A DNA stretch of 59,692 nucleotides from Nonomuraea turkmeniaca (GTDB taxonomy: Bacteria; Actinomycetota; Actinomycetes; Streptosporangiales; Streptosporangiaceae): positions 1 through 59,692 of the forward strand of contig NZ_VCKY01000035.1 of the NCBI RefSeq assembly GCF_005889735.1, in the 5' to 3' direction. Positions 55,113-59,692 of this stretch are shown here, in pieces. The first letter of the stretch is position 1. Each line of letters starts with the position of its first letter. The translations under genes were made by a program, and so were the position numbers. The notes below the pieces were generated by a model. It was not told where the DNA came from, ran no database searches, and saw nothing but the letters and a program-made list of their open reading frames with translations.

Positions 55113-57404
55113 TCAGCGCGGGTCGGTGAGTTCGTAGACCCAGCAGTGGCCCGCCCGGAACTTCAGGGCGGCGACCCGGCCGAGCTCGGCCGTCCGCACC
55201 GGGTACCTGTCGTCGGCGAACAACCACCGGACCCCGTACGTGTCCCGCAACCTGCCGACCGTTTCCGTCGTGGGATCGCGGAAGGCGGCGTCGTTGTCCG
55301 CCAGCCGCTGCGGGTCCTCGAAGGGGACGGCGCCCATGCCGGGCTTCCCCATCAGGGCGGCCCGGCTGTTCGCGCCGTTGATGTATCCCCAGCCCTCCAC
55401 GAGGATCCTGCGCTCCGCGTACGCGGAGATCCAGAAGTGCCGATTGTCGCAACTGCCTGCCGGGGCGCGGCAGTGCGCATTGACGGCGACGAGAGCGTCG
55501 GGAGAGGTGTGCTGCCGCAGCCAGCGTGCCGCGGTCACCCCGCCGTCCGGGACGTGCGGCCGTTCCGGATCGGTGGTCTGCTTCGGCTCCGCGGTGCTCC
55601 CCAAGGGACTCAGACGCAGTACGCCGCCCGAATACAGCGCGCATCCCAGCGCGAAGACCGGCACGGCGCACCACGTCAGGCCGCGCCGTCCCGCCAGGAC
55701 CAGCACCAGCGCGACGACCGCCGGCACGCCCACCAGCAGCGCGTACGGGATCATCCGCTCGGCCACGACGTCCCCGCCCTGCGGCCGAGCGGTGGCGACC
55801 CACGACCGGACGGCCCAGGTCGCGGCGGCTCCCGCGGCCAGGGCGGGCAGGACGACCAGCCAGGGCCGTTTCTGGGGCAGCGTGGCGGTCAGGCCCGCGG
55901 TGGCCAGGATCGTCAGGTACGGCGCGGCCGACATGAGGAAGTATCCCTGGCTGAGCCCCGGGTGCCCGAACACGCACGCGGCGCCCGTTCCCGCCACGCC
56001 GACGCCCGCGAGCAGGACCACGGCTGGATCTCGCACCCATTTCCGGCGGTGCAGCAACCCCGCGGCACCGCCCCATATCGCCGCCCAGCTCACCACGAAG
56101 ATCGTCACAACGAGCAGCAGCAGAACCGGCGATTCATCCTGCCCGGGGAGAAGGAGCCCGGCATCGGGGCCGAGTCCGGCCTCGTGCCACCGCATGATGT
56201 GCAAGGGCGAGAAGCGCAACCCCTTGTCCTCACCCTGGAACACCACGATCTGGGCGAAGGCCACCAGCACCGAGCAGAGACCCGTCAACACCGCCGCCGC
56301 CCTGTGCACCTTGCGATGCACGATCAGGTGGACGGTGAGGACGAGCGTTGCACCCGCCAGGGTCAGCGGAAGAAATGTGGCCTTTGCCCCGACCTCCGCG
56401 AGCATCAGCACCGCCACCAGCACCCATCGCCCGTGCCGCCCGCCGGGGTGGCGCACCAGGTCGATCAGCACGAGCATCAGGGGGACGAACAGCAGCGCCC
56501 CGAAGGTCTGGGTGGGGCTCAGCCAGGGCAGGGTCCCACCGCCACCGCTCGGCACCACCGCGCCCGTCCACCCGTACGGGTGGGGCGCGGCCGCCAAAGT
56601 CATGATGATCACTGCCGCGACGCCGGCCCACCACCGGCCGCTCAGCCGATGGGCCACCACCGCGATGAGAACGGTGAAGACCGCGATCATCGGTATCGGC
56701 GACAGCCGGAACAGCAGCGTTTGGAGCTCCAAGCCGGTCGCCCAGCTGGTGGCCGCCAGGTCGGCGTAGACGAACCAGTGGTCATGCAGCGCCTCGCCGG
56801 CCACGTTGGCGAACATCGCCGGCATGTGATGCTTGACGTCGCCTGCCATCGCCAGGTGGTAGGGCATGTCCACGTACGGAGCACCGTTGCCCGGCCAGGT
56901 CAGCCCGTGGCTTCGGAAGAACGTGGCGGCGCTGTAGAGGATCGCGAACCCCACCAGGCCCGCCATCGCCCACGACCACCCCAGCGGCGCCCTGACCGAT
57001 TCGCCGCGGGCCGGCCAGTGCCGCCGCAACGACGGGACCGCGCAGAAGAGCAGGTACGTCACCCCGGCCCCGGCGAGGTACGCCTGCGGGACGTCCAGCC
57101 AGCGCGCGGGAATGTAGGTCAGCACTTCCAGCGCGTAGCCCAGGGCCGTTCCCGCCGCGACGTCGACCACCGGCGACCGCGGCGTGCCGGAGAGCGCCCG
57201 CCACCACAACATCCCCGGCAGCGTCACGCCCACGACGATGTAGGCGCCGAACATCCCGATCTCGGGCAGAGGCACACCATTGGCGTTGAGCGTCGCGATC
57301 GCCAGAAGGACGACGAGCGCGACCGGTAGCCGGCGCGAGGAGAGTGGTCTTGCTCGGAGAGCGCGGACGGGCGGGACGACGGCCGGAGGGTAGACCTGGA
57401 CCAT
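55113..57404 (-). CDS. Large polytopic membrane protein, probable GT-C type glycosyltransferase
   Basis: A 763-residue protein with about 12-14 membrane helices in the first 590 residues and a soluble C-terminal domain of about 150 residues. The first large loop contains FRSHGLTWPGNGAPYVDMPY then HLAMAGD, where acidic residues after an early helix recall the catalytic aspartates of GT-C enzymes using polyprenyl-linked sugars. Later WLSPTQTFGALLFVPLMLV and the soluble part WLRQHTSPDALVAVNAHC, RILVEGWGYINGAN resemble actinobacterial surface-polysaccharide enzymes. ATG at 57404 is chosen because GAGGAG lies 4 bases upstream, better than the ATG 12 bases earlier. It probably decorates a cell-envelope glycan; donor and acceptor are unknown. 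Confidence 0.72.
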   Translation of the reverse strand: MVQVYPPAVVPPVRALRARPLSSRRLPVALVVLLAIATLNANGVPLPEIGMFGAYIVVGVTLPGMLWWRALSGTPRSPVVDVAAGTALGYALEVLTYIPARWLDVPQAYLAGAGVTYLLFCAVPSLRRHWPARGESVRAPLGWSWAMAGLVGFAILYSAATFFRSHGLTWPGNGAPYVDMPYHLAMAGDVKHHMPAMFANVAGEALHDHWFVYADLAATSWATGLELQTLLFRLSPIPMIAVFTVLIAVVAHRLSGRWWAGVAAVIIMTLAAAPHPYGWTGAVVPSGGGGTLPWLSPTQTFGALLFVPLMLVLIDLVRHPGGRHGRWVLVAVLMLAEVGAKATFLPLTLAGATLVLTVHLIVHRKVHRAAAVLTGLCSVLVAFAQIVVFQGEDKGLRFSPLHIMRWHEAGLGPDAGLLLPGQDESPVLLLLVVTIFVVSWAAIWGGAAGLLHRRKWVRDPAVVLLAGVGVAGTGAACVFGHPGLSQGYFLMSAAPYLTILATAGLTATLPQKRPWLVVLPALAAGAAATWAVRSWVATARPQGGDVVAERMIPYALLVGVPAVVALVLVLAGRRGLTWCAVPVFALGCALYSGGVLRLSPLGSTAEPKQTTDPERPHVPDGGVTAARWLRQHTSPDALVAVNAHCRAPAGSCDNRHFWISAYAERRILVEGWGYINGANSRAALMGKPGMGAVPFEDPQRLADNDAAFRDPTTETVGRLRDTYGVRWLFADDRYPVRTAELGRVAALKFRAGHCWVYELTDPR

Positions 57405-57416
57405 GGGTCTCCTCAT

Positions 57417-57682
57417 CGCAGGAGCCGGCAGACGAGCTCGCTTCGGGCTGACTCATCCATGGCGTGATTCCAGTCGGGACGCTAGCCGCTGCGACCACCG
57501 GTTCTGAGACAAGGACGAGCAAGATTCATTCGTTTGGCCCGAACTTTGCCACCGCATGCCAAACGCTTTCCGATCCGGGAGGCGGCGTCTCGATGGTGCG
57601 CGTGGCGGCCTCGGTACCGGGCGCCTGAACGTGCCTACGCTGGGAGAAGGGACGATGTTCGAGGTGAAGAGAGGTGGCTGCG
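57417..57682. other. Divergent promoter gap
   Basis: The 266 bases between the membrane protein and the GH15 gene contain no gene. An AT-richer patch at about 57520-57560 is where promoter elements would be expected, but I cannot fix a -35/-10 pair. Confidence 0.35.
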
Positions 57683-59497
57683 ATGGGTGGCGCATCCGAT
57701 GACCACTACCTGCCGATCGCCGAGCACGGCCTGATCGGCAATCTGCGCAGCGTGGCCCTGGTCGGCACGAACGGCACTATCGACTGGTATTGCTGCCCGG
57801 CCTTCGACGCGCCCAGCGTCTTCGCCGCTATCCTCGACGCCGACCAGGGCGGGTCGTTCGAGCTGGCCGTCGACGCCCCGGCGCGGACCAAGCAGTTCTA
57901 CTTCCCCGACACCAATGTGCTGATCACCCGGTTCTTCAGCGAGGACGGGGTCGGCGAGATCCAGGACTTCATGCCGGTCACCGGCCCACCACGCGAGACC
58001 GACCGGCACCGGCTGATCCGGCGGGTCCTCTGCGTGCGCGGCTCGCTCCCCTTCCGCGCGCGGGTGGCCCCTCGCTTCGGCTACGGCGCCCATCCGCACA
58101 CCGCACGGCTCGTCAACGATATGACGATCTTCGAATCGGCCGGTCTGTCGCTCGCGCTGACCGCCACGGTGCCGGTCGAGTGCGACGGCCAGGATGTGCG
58201 GGCGGCCTTCAAGCTCGTCGAAGGCGAGTCGGCGGTGTTCGCGCTCGACCGGGTCGACACCGACGTGCCGCCACGGGGGTGCCCGCACACCGAGGCGGAG
58301 GAGCAGTTCGCCGCCACGGTGGCGTTCTGGCGGCGCTGGCTGTCGGCCTCTCGTTACCGCGGCAGGTGGCGTGAGATGGTGCATCGCTCCGCGCTGACGC
58401 TCAAGCTGCTCACGTACGCGCCGACCGGCGCGATCGTCGCCGCGCCGACGACCAGCCTGCCCGAGCAGATCGGCGGCGAGCGCAACTGGGACTACCGGTA
58501 CGTCTGGATCCGCGACGCCGCCTTCTGCGTCTACGCGCTGCTCCGGCTGGGCTTCACCGGCGAGGCCAAGGCGTTCATGACCTTCCTCACCAAGCACGTC
58601 AGCCTGCGCGGCGACGGCTCTGAAGGCCCGCTCCAGATCATGTACGGCATCGACGGCCGCACCGACCTGCCCGAGCACGAGCTCGGCCACCTGGCGGGAT
58701 ACCGGGGCTCGGCACCGGTGCGGGTCGGGAACGCCGCCGCCGGCCAGCTCCAGCTGGACATCTATGGAGCCCTCATCGACTCGGTCTACCTCTACGACAA
58801 GTGGGCCCAGCCCGTCTCCAGCGAGCACTGGGACGCGGTCTGCGCCCTGGTGGACTGGGTCTGCGACCACTGGGACCAGCCGGACGAGGGCGTCTGGGAG
58901 ACCAGGGGCGGGCGGAAGAATTTCCTGTACTCGAGGCTGATGTGCTGGGTCGCGATCGAACGGGCCATGCGGATGGCCGGCCGCCGCGGCCTGCCCGCCG
59001 ACATCCCGCGCTGGCGCGAGGCACGGGACACGATCTACCGGCAGATCATGCGGCGCGGCTGGTCCGCCGCGCGGCAGGCGTTCGTCCAGCACGAGGACGG
59101 CGACGTCCTGGACGCGGCGCTCCTGATGATGCCGCTGGCCAAGTTCGTCTCGCCCACCGATCCGAAGTGGCTGTCCACCCTCGACGCGCTCACCTCCGAT
59201 CTGGTGTCCGATTCGCTGGTCTACCGCTATGACCCTGAGGTCAGCCCCGACGGCCTGCGCGGAGAGGAGGGGACGTTCTCGATCTGCTCGTTCTGGTACG
59301 TCGAGGCGATGGTCCGCGCCGGGCGGGTCGACGAGGCGCGGCTGGCCTTCGAGAAGATGCTGACCTACGCCAATCACCTGGGTCTGTACGCCGAGGAGAT
59401 CGGCCACACCGGCGAGCAGCAGGGCAACTTCCCCCAGGCTTTCACCCACCTGTCGCTGATCAGCGCCGCGTTCAACCTCGACCGCGCCCTCGGCTGA
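57683..59497 (+). CDS. Glycoside hydrolase family 15 (glucoamylase/trehalase-like)
   Basis: A 604-residue cytoplasmic enzyme cutting alpha-glucosides, in actinomycetes often trehalose or maltodextrin. The N-terminal beta-sandwich (LPIAEHGLIGNLRSVALVGT, GTIDWYCCPAFDAPSVF) precedes the (alpha/alpha)6 barrel. The barrel has RNWDYRYVWIRDAAFCVYAL, then GVWETRGG with one catalytic glutamate, and GLYAEEIG with the second. ATG at 57683 has an AGAGG site 8 bases upstream; a GTG 9 bases earlier overlaps that site. No signal peptide is present. A 19-bp inverted repeat follows the stop by 25 bases. Confidence 0.88.
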   Translation: MGGASDDHYLPIAEHGLIGNLRSVALVGTNGTIDWYCCPAFDAPSVFAAILDADQGGSFELAVDAPARTKQFYFPDTNVLITRFFSEDGVGEIQDFMPVTGPPRETDRHRLIRRVLCVRGSLPFRARVAPRFGYGAHPHTARLVNDMTIFESAGLSLALTATVPVECDGQDVRAAFKLVEGESAVFALDRVDTDVPPRGCPHTEAEEQFAATVAFWRRWLSASRYRGRWREMVHRSALTLKLLTYAPTGAIVAAPTTSLPEQIGGERNWDYRYVWIRDAAFCVYALLRLGFTGEAKAFMTFLTKHVSLRGDGSEGPLQIMYGIDGRTDLPEHELGHLAGYRGSAPVRVGNAAAGQLQLDIYGALIDSVYLYDKWAQPVSSEHWDAVCALVDWVCDHWDQPDEGVWETRGGRKNFLYSRLMCWVAIERAMRMAGRRGLPADIPRWREARDTIYRQIMRRGWSAARQAFVQHEDGDVLDAALLMMPLAKFVSPTDPKWLSTLDALTSDLVSDSLVYRYDPEVSPDGLRGEEGTFSICSFWYVEAMVRAGRVDEARLAFEKMLTYANHLGLYAEEIGHTGEQQGNFPQAFTHLSLISAAFNLDRALG

Positions 59498-59522
59498 ACA
59501 GCGAGATCCCGCGCCGATCCGG

Positions 59523-59582
59523 CCCCGATTCGTCACTCGCCAAAAAATCTTGAAAAGATCTCCGGCGAGTGTCGAATCGGGG
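59523..59582 (+). terminator. Large nested inverted repeat after the GH15 gene
   Basis: Arms of 19 bases (59523-59541 and 59564-59582) pair with a single mismatch. The 22-base spacer is AT-rich and itself contains ATCTT-gaa-AAGAT. The whole can fold as a near-continuous hairpin of about 24 bp. Position suits a GH15 terminator, though it also precedes the next gene by 67 bases and could be regulatory. Confidence 0.55.
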
Positions 59583-59648
59583 TCTTCCCGTTCGCAGCGT
59601 ACGCAAGAGGCCGGAACGAGCCGGCCCGCACACGCGAGGACGAGGACC

Positions 59649-59692
59649 ATGACCGAGCAGCTCACCCACTCCGCCACCCGCCCGGCCTCCCC
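59649..59692 (+). CDS. 5' end of a gene running off the right edge
   Basis: ATG with a GAGGACGAGG purine-rich site before it opens MTEQLTHSATRPAS, and the window ends in frame. Too little is present to name it; composition matches neighbouring genes. Confidence 0.45.
   Translation, partial: MTEQLTHSATRPAS

Overview
The window is about 59.7 kb of high-GC DNA with GC-rich third codon positions, frequent GTG starts, 4-nt ATGA/GTGA gene overlaps and several probable leaderless promoters. Large secreted and sugar enzymes, FCD-GntR, IclR, LacI and TetR regulators, an NRPS and PF04672-type methyltransferases all point to a soil actinomycete. A Streptosporangiaceae (Nonomuraea-like) origin is my best guess; the genus is inference. 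No rRNA, tRNA, CRISPR array, IS element or phage gene was seen.

Layout. 1-3.7 kb: tail of an upstream gene, an FCD-GntR regulator, and a sugar-acid pathway now partly decayed (an MFS transporter remnant and an L-fuconate dehydratase pseudogene) beside an intact zinc dehydrogenase and a KduD-like SDR. 3.7-12 kb: secreted S37 peptidase, HupE/UreJ_2 membrane protein, a giant secreted calcineurin-like phosphoesterase with three internal repeats, and a SigE-type sigma factor with a membrane-anchored partner. 12.4-20.6 kb: an aromatic-aldehyde oxidation block, made of a three-subunit molybdenum enzyme of the PaoABC type, two NAD(P)-aldehyde dehydrogenases and an IclR regulator.

20.7-44.4 kb is the accessory heart of the window. 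It holds a two-domain oxidoreductase with a radical SAM protein; a trypsin-nSTAND-WD40 protein with a small partner gene; a PIG-L deacetylase and a mutarotase-like gene; a Trypco1 protein; a translationally coupled dehydrogenase fragment, glycosyltransferase and NRPS (A-PCP-C-A-PCP, no thioesterase); an alpha/beta hydrolase; and a zinc-ribbon, membrane protein and TPR-CHAT protease triad. The two protease-armed systems look like NTP- or peptidase-dependent conflict (immunity or cell-death) modules flanking a small specialised-metabolite locus.

44.4-59.7 kb: a PF04672 methyltransferase, two TetR regulators, a BASS transporter with an arylsulfatase (probable uptake and desulfation of sulfated steroids or similar anions), a LacI-controlled sugar locus (Gfo/Idh/MocA plus ThuA) whose ABC transporter has been reduced to a deletion scar, a cluster of broken gene fragments, an SDR, a GT-C type membrane protein, a GH15 glucoamylase/trehalase-like enzyme, a large inverted repeat, and the start of a further gene.

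Directly visible are motifs, reading frames, overlaps and inverted repeats. Family names come from remembered family signatures. Substrates and the conflict-system roles are inference.
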